NCBI GenBank assembly: GCA_947165555.1
Contig: CAMVAR010000004.1
Location: 1 to 13,964 of the forward strand
DNA length: 13,964 bases
From: an uncultured Pseudomonadota bacterium
GTDB taxonomy: Bacteria; Pseudomonadota; Alphaproteobacteria; Rs-D84
Reading direction: 5' to 3'
In this document: in pieces, positions 7,874 to 13,964 of the stretch
Numbering within the stretch: position 1 is the stretch's first letter
Layout: the number at the start of each line of letters is the position of its first letter
The notes under the pieces: generated by a model
The model's database searches: none
What the model saw: the letters and a program-made list of their open reading frames with translations, nothing else
What the model was told of the DNA's origin: nothing
Position numbers and translations under genes: made by a program

Positions 7874-8674
7874 GGTGATTCCCCCTTGGTCTTTGGTTAA
7901 AAAACTCATAAAATCATCAAATGTGGCAAATGTGCCGTCAATCATCCGGCGATCCAATGCTTCACGCCCAGAAAACACTGCGCCTTTGCCAAAATTTGAT
8001 TTCACAAAATCTGTTGTCACACCACGATTTGTCGCCAACATTTCAATAAATTGGCCGTTAATCGAATTGATGCGATCCAAATAACTTTGCATACCCTCGG
8101 GTGTGGTTGGGTCTGCGTTTTTCATTGGTGAATCTGATGCAACAATTTGAATATATTTGACACCATTGCCGTCTGGTTCTTCTTGGTGCGATGCGATAAT
8201 CATTGTTCCGACACTGCCGATTTCGGCGGCGGGATTTGCATAAATCTGTTTGCATGCAGATGCCAAACCGTACGCTGCGGATGCCGCCATTGAACCAACC
8301 CACCCATAAATCGGTTTTTTTGCACCCATTTTGCGAATGTATGCCGCCATTTCAAACATTTCAGACGATGAACCGCCGGGGCTGTCAAAATCCAAAACAA
8401 TATTTGCCACGGTTTCGTCGTTTATGGCGTTTTTCAAATCTTCCATAATCCATTCGTATGAATTATATCCGGCAAGCAATTCCGCAAACGACAAATGATT
8501 AACCAATGGACCCGTTATACCCAAAATGGCGGTATTGCCAATTTTGCGCACAAATGTTTCACGGTTGATTTTCATCTGGTCTTCGGACAAAACCGATAAT
8601 GTTTTGTCGTTGCGATTTTGCATTGCTTCAATCGCACCCGGTAACATCAATAAAACTTTGCTTTTGTTTTTCAT
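7472..8674 (-). CDS. S49 family head maturation protease, lambda gpC-like, with C-terminal scaffold domain
   Basis: A 400-residue serine protease of the S49 (SppA/SohB) family that should degrade the scaffold and trim head proteins in the procapsid. The ClpP/crotonase-type core covers about 45-250, with VLDFDSPGGSSSEM at 93-106 and GSMAASAAYGLASA at 127-140. By family pattern the nucleophile is Ser132 in SAAY and the base Lys185 in SDSPMKNADPTTPE (inferred from alignment by eye). VFSGREALDRRMIDG at 233-247 is the usual end of the domain. Residues 268-400 form a separate acidic, helix-rich scaffold domain joined by a repetitive VETPA linker, with its own internal start. Order portal, protease, decoration, capsid matches lambda B-C-D-E. 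Start ATG 8674 has GGGG about five bases upstream. Confidence 0.9.
   Translation of the reverse strand: MKNKSKVLLMLPGAIEAMQNRNDKTLSVLSEDQMKINRETFVRKIGNTAILGITGPLVNHLSFAELLAGYNSYEWIMEDLKNAINDETVANIVLDFDSPGGSSSEMFEMAAYIRKMGAKKPIYGWVGSMAASAAYGLASACKQIYANPAAEIGSVGTMIIASHQEEPDGNGVKYIQIVASDSPMKNADPTTPEGMQSYLDRINSINGQFIEMLATNRGVTTDFVKSNFGKGAVFSGREALDRRMIDGTFATFDDFMSFLTKDQGGITMKENGTKAEDVVATGAEEDVAPVAVETPAPEPVETPAGSNVETPAVENAEEIRVNAVADERARVAALSNLATTANVNASVLAKAIADGITPDEFSKNLVASRETQDVINTRATVEPSREETHEDNVKSFSARL
7730..7801 (-). repeat. Three 24-base tandem repeats encoding VETPA-x3 linker
   Basis: Residues 292-315 of the protease (25-48 of the nested scaffold) read VETPAPEP, VETPAGSN, VETPAVEN: three units with an exact eight-residue period. 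The first part of each DNA unit (GGTGTTTC on the plus strand) is conserved while the last nine bases vary. The repeat forms a Pro/Glu-rich flexible linker between protease and scaffold helices and may vary in copy number between relatives. Confidence 0.75.
7880..7887 (-). promoter_or_regulatory. Internal ribosome binding site for nested scaffold
   Basis: AAGGGGGA on the minus strand, seven bases before ATG 7873-7871, inside the protease reading frame. It is as strong as the Shine-Dalgarno sites of the tube and sheath genes. It decides the call of a separate scaffold product. Confidence 0.8.
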
Positions 8675-8707
8675 CTTAACCCCATTATATTTTGTGGCCC
8701 TGTATGA

Positions 8708-8722
8708 TTTTTACGCAAAAAA
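8708..8722 (-). repeat. Copy 1 of a 15-base hairpin-like motif after the portal stop codon
   Basis: The minus strand reads TTTTTTGCGTAAAAA immediately after the portal stop (8725-8723), in a 48-base gap. With flanks it forms an eight-base AT-rich inverted repeat (8705-8712 with 8718-8725) that includes the stop codon. The same 15 bases occur after the terminase stop. The function is unknown. It lacks the GC-rich stem followed by a U-run of an intrinsic terminator. Confidence 0.55.
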
Positions 8723-10198
8723 TCAAGCATCATCGGCGACATCATTGCCAAATTGCTTTTCAATTGTGCGTTCTGCTGCAATCTGTGCCTGTAATTCCGC
8801 AAAATCACGCCCACGGGCGGCAGCAGCGATTGTTCTGGTAGATATACCGGCATTGATTTCCGCGGCAACCGCGTTGATTTCCTGCAACGGATTGATATAT
8901 TTCCAACCCGGTGCCTGCCAATTGATTGCCCTGTAATATGCTTTGTTGTTTGCGTAATCTGATATTTTCAAGATTCCGGACAAAACTGCTTGGTCAAACC
9001 ATTTGTTCCATACAAATCTTTTGACTTTTTTGATAAATTCTTCTTGATCAACGCCAAATTTAATTTCTTCCAAATTTTTGGCAACACGAATACCGGAATA
9101 TGAATTACCTCGCAAATCGCCAGAATATGTTTCGTACGACAAACCTAATGCTTTGGCGGCGGTACGATTTTTGCCGGCAACGTATGCATCATAATTTGGA
9201 TCAGATTCTGCGACTTTGGTTACTTCCAATTTTTCGCCTGGATACAAATGCACCACAGACCCTTTGTTGATAACGGCTGGATCTGTTCCCATCGTTTGTG
9301 GCGCAGTTGTCATGCCACTTTCTGCTGAAAATGTATTAATGTCATTGCCCAGTTCCGACATAACAGATGAATCTGTGGATTGGATGGTCGCGTATGTTGC
9401 GGACGAATTCTTTTTGCGTTCCAATTCGTTTTCTTCGTAAATCATCAAATCGCGCATCTGCATTTGACCGGCATACGCACGGGGGGACCCGCGAACCTGA
9501 CCGGCACGCGACCGTTTAAAATAATGGCAAACCTCGTCTGCGGGGACGCGGATTCGATCCAAATTTTTATTCAAAACAGCCGCGTCTGTTGGATTATTCT
9601 TGAAAAAGTGATACGCGGTGATTTTACCTTTACTATCAAATTCAATACCAGCAACGATTTTTCCGCCATTTTCCAAACTTTCATTGTATGAATGGTCCAG
9701 ACATTCGGATTCTATTACTTGGAATTGAATTGGCACGACCAATCCGGCGGACATTGGCATATAAATTACTCGCAAAAAAACTTCGCCGGCTTCGTCCCTT
9801 TCGCGAACCAGTATCCTGTCCATGCTGTCCAGGTCAAAACCGTCATAATCTGCATCCAAAATCCATTCGTTCCACAAATCTTTAATCTGTTCGCGCAATT
9901 TTTCATCTTTGCACATTGGAATTCCACGAATGCCTTTGCCGATGACATTGGCCCCGCGGGTGTCATAACCATCGTCTAATTCTGGTATTTTACGGGTGAT
10001 GTCGCGCGAATATGCTCTTATACGGCTGAATCCGCCGATAATATTTGCGTTTGGGCCACCATTCCGGGGCGAATATAATCTTTGTGCGCCACCATTACTG
10101 CCACCGGTATTAAACAATGGTTCTAATGAAACCGCACGCCCCAGGGCAGTGTATGCCTTGCCCAGCACAGAAAACAAAGTTTTTGGTTTTTTATTCAT
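8723..10198 (-). CDS. Portal protein, lambda gpB-like
   Basis: A 491-residue portal of the Phage_portal_2 (lambda gpB) family; lambda gpB is slightly longer. Typical blocks in order: GGPNANIIGGFSRIRAYSRD near 47-66; GANVIGKGIRGIPM near 82-95; RERDEAGEVFLRVIY near 131-145; RIRVPADEVCHYFKRSRAGQ followed by VRGSPRAYAG near 218-245; LGLSYETYSGDLRGNSYSGI with RVAKNLEE near 353-375; and INWQAPGWKYINPLQEINAV then AGISTRTIAAAARGRD near 427-463. Twelve copies form the ring at one capsid vertex through which DNA is packaged and ejected. The gene begins two bases after the gpW-like stop and its own Shine-Dalgarno is weak, so coupling with gpW is likely. Confidence 0.95.
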   Translation of the reverse strand: MNKKPKTLFSVLGKAYTALGRAVSLEPLFNTGGSNGGAQRLYSPRNGGPNANIIGGFSRIRAYSRDITRKIPELDDGYDTRGANVIGKGIRGIPMCKDEKLREQIKDLWNEWILDADYDGFDLDSMDRILVRERDEAGEVFLRVIYMPMSAGLVVPIQFQVIESECLDHSYNESLENGGKIVAGIEFDSKGKITAYHFFKNNPTDAAVLNKNLDRIRVPADEVCHYFKRSRAGQVRGSPRAYAGQMQMRDLMIYEENELERKKNSSATYATIQSTDSSVMSELGNDINTFSAESGMTTAPQTMGTDPAVINKGSVVHLYPGEKLEVTKVAESDPNYDAYVAGKNRTAAKALGLSYETYSGDLRGNSYSGIRVAKNLEEIKFGVDQEEFIKKVKRFVWNKWFDQAVLSGILKISDYANNKAYYRAINWQAPGWKYINPLQEINAVAAEINAGISTRTIAAAARGRDFAELQAQIAAERTIEKQFGNDVADDA

Positions 10199-10200
10199 TT

Positions 10201-10404
10201 TTATACCATTCGTTCAACCATCACAACGCGCACGCGCCGACCGGACATTTTGTCCAGTTTTGCTTCCATTTGCTCTATTTCAGTTGATAATTCTGCCAAA
10301 CTGTGGAATTCAACGGTCTTGCCGTTATGTGTAACGCGTTTTGCACCTGTGCGCTTGATTGCGTACAGTGCGGCCAAATATTCTTGGATTTGTTCTTTTG
10401 TCAT
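10201..10404 (-). CDS. Head-tail joining protein, lambda gpW-like
   Basis: A 67-residue protein between terminase and portal, as W between A and B in lambda, and of the same size as lambda gpW. It shows an N-terminal helix (TKEQIQEYLAALYAIKR), a beta hairpin around KRVTHNGKTVEFHS, and a second helix (LAELSTEIEQMEAKLDKM) with a basic RRVRVV end, which is the gpW fold layout. gpW forms a ring under the portal and is needed to retain DNA and attach FII. I chose ATG 10404-10402. A TTG at 10410-10408 two codons earlier is possible but less likely. No strong Shine-Dalgarno is seen, so expression may depend on readthrough from terminase. Confidence 0.85.
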   Translation of the reverse strand: MTKEQIQEYLAALYAIKRTGAKRVTHNGKTVEFHSLAELSTEIEQMEAKLDKMSGRRVRVVMVERMV

Positions 10405-10434
10405 ACCCAAATTATGATTTATTGGATAATCCGT

Positions 10435-10449
10435 TTTTTACGCAAAAAA
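10435..10449 (-). repeat. Copy 2 of the 15-base hairpin-like motif after the terminase stop codon
   Basis: The minus strand reads TTTTTTGCGTAAAAA directly after the terminase stop TAG (10453-10451), extended by one T and one A (10434-10450), in the gap before the gpW-like gene. It matches the 15 bases after the portal stop exactly. These are the two largest intergenic gaps between the head genes. Confidence 0.55.
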
Positions 10450-10450
10450 A

Positions 10451-12448
10451 CTATTTTAATGGTGCGGCTTTACCAAACACAAAATTTGGACTTTGTTGCT
10501 GTGGTTGCACTGCGGTTGGGGCAGGTTCCGGATATTTTTCACCGGCGAAACGAACTTGCATCTTACGATAAATGGCGGTTGGATTCAAACCCTCCATCAG
10601 TAAATGCGAAAACAGGGCAATATTATATGTCCAAAGGTCGAATAATTCGTTACGTTTTGCGCCTGGCTTTTTACCCCATTCGCGCTTTTTGCGCCCGCGC
10701 ACCCATCGGGTCTTAACTTCTTCGGCGACCATTTCCTCGCAATCAATCTGGTCATAATTCATATTAATGTGAATGGATCCGGCTTGATCTAGTGGCAACC
10801 GTAACCGCCCATAATATTCTGTACGCGCCGCATCAACCCCGATGTTTATAAAACGCACCGCACGTCCTTTGGCTTTGGTTGATGCCTGTTTTTCCCACAT
10901 TGGCATATCTTGCCGCCCGGCAACACCCTTGATACCCCAAACGCGCCGCCCCATATGCGCCGCCACAAACATTTCAACCCGCGTTGGCAGGTAACCCGTA
11001 TCGATGACCATAGCATAAATTGGCATTTGGTTGCATAATTCGTGCGGGATTGGTGTATTTAATTGGCGGTCTAATTCATCCCATACATTCGTTCCGGTTG
11101 GGTCGCCATGAATAACCGTACGTCCCATGCCGTATGCCCGGCGGTGTTGGTCCCAACCCACAATCTGCATTTCCAAACGGTCAATCTGAACGTCAACCGC
11201 CGCCGTTGCACAGATGATGTCACGTGGCAAAATGTCGCCATAATTTTCGCGGCGCGCCATTAAATCAACATCATCTGCGCGTTCGCCTTTCTCTTCCCAT
11301 GGTTCCGCCAAAATGGTGTTTGTAAATACTATTAAATCATTGATATTGCCGGTTGCCTTGAATTCTTCATTGGCGGCCAAAAATTCGCGTACATGACTGG
11401 ATAATGATACAAATGTCGAATACAGTGAATTTATCCAGAATGATGCATGCCCCGAAAATGGCGCGGTTGCCCGCCAAACACCTTTGCTCACCGCAATTTT
11501 GCGTTCGGATTCGGTCCAGTGATGTTCGCATTCTTCGTTTTCGCATTGAATATATGCTGATTCTGGTATGTGATTTCCGCGTTCATCTTGGACCCACCGG
11601 ACATTTTCCCATTGTAATAATTGCAACCGACCGCATTTTGGACACGGCACATAAAACCGCCGTTGGTCGCCATCCAAATATGATTTATGAATCTGCGATG
11701 CACCCATAATACTGGGGCTGGATACTTTGATTATTTTCCGGTTTGGAAAGTTTGACGTGCGCCTTTCCGCTAATTTTTCGGGGCTGCCCTCACGCCCGGC
11801 GGACATTGGGTATTTATCAATTTCGTCTTCAATCAGATACCGAATTGGCAACGATGCCAAATCTGTGGGCGATTGTGCACCAATAAATGTAATTGACCCA
11901 CCAAGGAAATCTTTGTTGGTTTTGGTATTCGCACTGTCACGCGATTTTGCGACCGATACTTTGTCACGAATTGCATCACAATTTGCCACCATGTCGTCAA
12001 ATCGCTTTGAAAACTTTTCTGTTGCGCCATCTGTCGGGTACATACACATAACCGGTGCCGGATCGTAATCAATGGCACACCCGATGCAATTTAATTCGAT
12101 TTCGGTTTTACCCAACTGCGTTCCCGCCATAACGGTGATTTTTTCCACATCTGGGTTGGTCCAACAATCCATAATTTCGCGGGTATATTCGCTACGCGCT
12201 GTTACCCATGGCCCCGCCTCGGCGGCGTATTTTGTGGATAAAACACGATTCCGGTCTGCCCATTCGGACACGGTCGTTTTTGGCGGCATTTTCATGCCGG
12301 CCAAAAGACCCGCAAAAAACGCATTGCGCCCGGCGGTGTCGAAATCTGCCTTGTTAAAATTATCAGTATTTTCAGGCAATTCTACCCCCCCCCCAAGAAT
12401 TTGGTTTAACTCTATCAATTCCGCCAAACTGATATTATTCGGGTTCAT
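10451..12448 (-). CDS. Terminase large subunit, lambda gpA (GpA) family
   Basis: A 665-residue packaging motor and nuclease, near lambda gpA in size. FFAGLLAGMKMPPKTTVSEW at 44-63 opens the conserved domain. Walker A is AGTQLGKTE at 108-116, the Walker B-type strand is YLIEDEID at 204-211 with the acidic pair Asp208/Glu209. A zinc-binding insert has CPKC at 269-272 and C302/C307. The nuclease half shows AVDVQIDRLEMQIVGW at 417-432, MVIDTGY at 480-486 and NELFDLWTYN at 600-609, giving acidic residues Asp419, Asp483 and Asp604. Codons 18-22 contain a run of ten G in a poorly conserved N-terminal extension. The ATG overlaps the frame-corrected methyltransferase stop (ATGA). No small terminase gene lies next to it in this window. 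Confidence 0.95.
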   Translation of the reverse strand: MNPNNISLAELIELNQILGGGVELPENTDNFNKADFDTAGRNAFFAGLLAGMKMPPKTTVSEWADRNRVLSTKYAAEAGPWVTARSEYTREIMDCWTNPDVEKITVMAGTQLGKTEIELNCIGCAIDYDPAPVMCMYPTDGATEKFSKRFDDMVANCDAIRDKVSVAKSRDSANTKTNKDFLGGSITFIGAQSPTDLASLPIRYLIEDEIDKYPMSAGREGSPEKLAERRTSNFPNRKIIKVSSPSIMGASQIHKSYLDGDQRRFYVPCPKCGRLQLLQWENVRWVQDERGNHIPESAYIQCENEECEHHWTESERKIAVSKGVWRATAPFSGHASFWINSLYSTFVSLSSHVREFLAANEEFKATGNINDLIVFTNTILAEPWEEKGERADDVDLMARRENYGDILPRDIICATAAVDVQIDRLEMQIVGWDQHRRAYGMGRTVIHGDPTGTNVWDELDRQLNTPIPHELCNQMPIYAMVIDTGYLPTRVEMFVAAHMGRRVWGIKGVAGRQDMPMWEKQASTKAKGRAVRFINIGVDAARTEYYGRLRLPLDQAGSIHINMNYDQIDCEEMVAEEVKTRWVRGRKKREWGKKPGAKRNELFDLWTYNIALFSHLLMEGLNPTAIYRKMQVRFAGEKYPEPAPTAVQPQQQSPNFVFGKAAPLK
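12385..12394 (-). repeat. Poly-G tract (G10) inside the terminase reading frame
   Basis: Ten consecutive C on the plus strand, encoding Gly19-Gly20-Gly21-Val22 of terminase (CTT GGG GGG GGG GTA). The reading frame is intact at this length. Gain or loss of one base would cut translation early, although ATG codons at Met52 and Met54 sit just before the conserved domain. It is the longest homopolymer I can see in the window. Confidence 0.9.
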
Positions 12449-13687
12449 TTAAGACCCCCGAATATGTGCGCGATTACATCCACGGTCCAACCGTTGCCCA
12501 ATGCTTTGTAGCGCTGCGAATCTGATACCCCCCCCCGTCCATCCATCTGGCAACGTTTGCAACCTTTCGCATTCCACCGGGGTTAATTTGCGAATATACC
12601 CCTCGACCAAAACTCCATGTCTATCCTGCGCGGTCAGTGTATAAAATTTTTGACTCTCATTAAATCTTTGCTCATTTTGTCGTTTTTCGACCCTGTCCGG
12701 TGTGATACAACCAAATAATAAATGGTTGTTTTGTTCCCACGAATTTGATGTTATTGTTGGCATTTTTGATTCATTGTCTATACTGTCGTTCCTTGCCCCA
12801 TGCCCGCGTTTAACGACCCCAATTAAATATTGCCCCATTTTTGCTGCGCCGCCGCCGGCTTCGCCGCATAATGTAACGGCTTTATCATGTATGTAATAAA
12901 CTCTGTTTGCCTGTGAATCTTTGCCAAAATAACCAACTTTGCCTTTGGCAACCTCTTTATCCAAAATTTCCAATGTTTTATCAAATGGCACCATATACTT
13001 GTTTAACCAATCAAACATATATGGAACATTACCGCCACCCATACCCATTGCCGCCGTCAATGTGGTCGATTTTTCTGCACCCGTTATATCTTGTGCCTTG
13101 CTACCAAATGACCGATGTGCGTGTTCAAAATTGCGTGCATTCATCAATGATTTTTCTGGAATATCATTAAATTCATGCAAAATATCTTTTAATAAAATGT
13201 CTTTGTCTTTCGGTATGGTCACATTTGGAATATTCGTCCAATACAACCGCTTGCGGTTTTGTGCTGATACCAATGATGAATTTATTTCGATTGGTTGAAC
13301 CCCCAATTGTTCTGATATAATATCCTGGAATTCTTTTTTCATCTTGACGTTTTCCAGTAAAAAATACTTTGGTTTTATCTTTTTTACAGCCCGCACAAAT
13401 TCAAAAAATAATTTGCTTCGTGGGTCATTAAAGTTTAATTGCTTGCCGGCAAAACTGAATCCTTGGCAAGGACTTCCGCCAATTACCAAATCAACATCCA
13501 ATAATTCCAGGTAATTCAACTTTGTCACATCGCCCAATTGAATTGTGTCCGGGTAATTTTTCTGTGCAATTTGTATTGCATATTTATCAATTTCGGATGC
13601 ATAGTATTTTTCAACGGGTATTCCGGCGCGTTCTAATGCCAATCTTCCACAAGATATGCCGTCAAATAATGATAATACTTTCATCAT
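12445..13687 (-). CDS. DNA (cytosine-5-)-methyltransferase, C-terminus frameshifted at a G9 tract
   Basis: A C5 methyltransferase that transfers a methyl group from SAM to cytosine in duplex DNA. Counting from ATG 13687: motif I LSLFDGISCG at 5-14; motif IV GGSPCQGFSFAG at 70-81 with catalytic Cys74; motif VI LENV at 111-114; motif VIII QNRKRLYW at 143-150; a long target-recognition region at about 155-365; motif IX RKLTPVECERLQTLP at 366-380. The continuous frame then gives a meaningless tail and stops at 12449. Removing one G from the run at 12536-12528 instead gives VSDSQRYKALGNGWTVDVIA, the conserved motif X, ending at TGA 12447-12445, which overlaps the terminase ATG. That product has 413 residues. 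The start at 13687 (or 13684) is favoured over 13720 by the AAAGGGGGG site. As assembled, the enzyme is probably inactive; it may be phase-variable or the G count may be wrong. Confidence 0.85.
12528..12536 (-). repeat. Poly-G tract (G9) at the methyltransferase frame break
   Basis: Nine consecutive C on the plus strand, read as ACG GGG GGG GGT in the continuous frame. The conserved C-terminal motif X lies in the frame that would be reached with eight G (or eleven). The break is exactly at this tract, with intact coding on both sides. Confidence 0.9.
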
Positions 13688-13836
13688 TTCCCCCCTTTCT
13701 TTTTGCCGCAATGCATGCATTCACGACGCAAATGCCACCATGACCATTTATAAACATGCAGTCCACAACAGCATTTCAGCCGTTGTTTCCTGATTTCTTC
13801 CATCCTTTGTATCTCTTTAATCCAAAACCATCGCAT
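13684..13836 (-). CDS. Small Cys-rich, zinc-ribbon-like protein
   Basis: A 50-residue basic protein. It starts with an aromatic/basic helix (MRWFWIKEIQRMEEIRKQRL), then CCCGLHVYKWSWWHLRREC and CMHCGKKKGG. The clusters CxC at 22-24 and CxxC at 40-43, separated by a His- and Trp-containing segment, suggest one zinc-binding ribbon, a common feature of tiny phage proteins of unknown role. AAAGGTG lies about six bases before the ATG, inside the end of the upstream gene, and the stop overlaps the methyltransferase start (ATGATGA), so it is a credible coupled gene. I cannot assign a function: nucleic-acid binding is a guess. It has no helix-turn-helix and is not a recognisable small terminase. Confidence 0.65.
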   Translation of the reverse strand: MRWFWIKEIQRMEEIRKQRLKCCCGLHVYKWSWWHLRRECMHCGKKKGGK

Positions 13837-13837
13837 G

Positions 13838-13964
13838 TTATTCACCTTTCATTTGTTCTAATGCTTCGCGGATTTCCGCAATAACGTTTTCAATTTCCCG
13901 CATCAGATATTCGCGATTTGCTTTTTGCTCTGTTTCGTGTGTCACGACCGGGTCGGCACGACTG
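13838..13964 (-). CDS. C-terminal end of an unrecognised small helical protein (runs off right edge)
   Basis: Only the last 41 codons are inside the window. The visible part contains EQKANREYLMREIENVIAEI then REALEQMKGE, an uninterrupted charged amphipathic helix likely to form a coiled coil, ending at TAA 13840-13838. The next gene starts one base after this stop and its ribosome binding site lies within the end of this gene, which supports this frame as coding. No family can be named from this fragment. Confidence 0.55.
   Translation of the reverse strand, partial: SRADPVVTHETEQKANREYLMREIENVIAEIREALEQMKGE

Noticed and set aside
7365..8084. A 239-codon plus-strand open frame opposite the protease and decoration genes
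   Set aside because: It is Ser/Ala/Val-rich low-complexity translation of the antisense of well-recognised minus-strand genes, with no family pattern.
8705..8725. Intrinsic terminator after the portal gene
   Set aside because: The stem is purely A/T and no U-run follows a GC-rich stem. The head genes downstream must also be transcribed from the same operon.
10405..10410. TTG at 10410 as the start of the gpW-like protein
   Set aside because: It adds only two residues, and the ATG at 10404 gives the length expected for gpW. Neither has a strong Shine-Dalgarno, so this is a preference, not a proof.
12385..12536. G-quadruplex at the poly-G tracts
   Set aside because: The two runs are about 140 bases apart and no set of four close G-runs is present, so an ordinary intramolecular quadruplex is not supported.
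13688..13720. Upstream ATG at 13720 as the methyltransferase start
   Set aside because: It adds 11 residues overlapping the previous gene and lacks a good ribosome binding site. AAAGGGGGG just before ATG 13687 and motif I right after it favour the shorter start.
13684..13836. Small Cys-rich gene as the small terminase subunit
   Set aside because: It is far too short and lacks the winged helix-turn-helix and the dimerisation helices of Nu1-type subunits.

Overview
The window is one densely packed, single-strand block of a tailed-phage or prophage morphogenesis operon. Every supported gene lies on the minus strand, so transcription runs from position 13964 down to 1. No plus-strand gene, RNA gene, CRISPR array, insertion sequence, integrase or attachment site is visible. 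The base composition is moderately AT-rich by eye, ribosome binding sites are strong G-rich Shine-Dalgarno sequences, and TAA, TGA and TAG are all used as stops. The protein families (lambda-type head, Mu/P2-type contractile tail) point to a phage of a Gram-negative host, probably a proteobacterium. The host itself cannot be named from this sequence.

Layout in transcription order. (1) 13964-12445: the end of a small helical protein, a 50-residue Cys-rich protein, and a DNA cytosine-C5 methyltransferase whose conserved C-terminus is out of frame at a run of nine G. (2) 12448-6024: a lambda-type head module. It holds the GpA-family large terminase, a gpW-like joining protein, a gpB-type portal, an S49/gpC-type protease with a scaffold gene nested in its 3' end (Nu3-like), a gpD-type decoration protein and a gpE-type major capsid protein. 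(3) 6009-4663: the head-tail connector zone, with an FII-like attachment protein, a probable tail terminator and a Mu gp38-like DUF2635 protein. (4) 4651-1: a Mu-type contractile tail module. It holds the sheath (gpL-like), the tube (gpM-like), a tail assembly chaperone read with a -1 frameshift extension (P2 E/E'-like), a tape measure protein, and the start of a DNA circularisation/tail protein (Mu gpN-like), which continues past the left edge.

How it works together. Terminase cuts and pumps DNA through the portal into a shell built of major capsid protein on the nested scaffold. The S49 protease clears the scaffold, and the decoration protein stabilises the expanded head. The connector proteins join the head to a short contractile tail, whose length is set by the tape measure and whose assembly is helped by the chaperone pair. 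The methyltransferase, translationally coupled to terminase, probably protects or marks phage DNA.

The points most worth a second look are two long poly-G tracts about 140 bp apart, in the methyltransferase (G9, frame broken) and the terminase (G10, frame intact), which look like possible phase-variation sites or sequencing errors. Next come the exact T_TTT_TTC slippery heptamer in the chaperone gene and the nested scaffold start. I see no wholly new system: most of the window is a well-organised mosaic of known modules.
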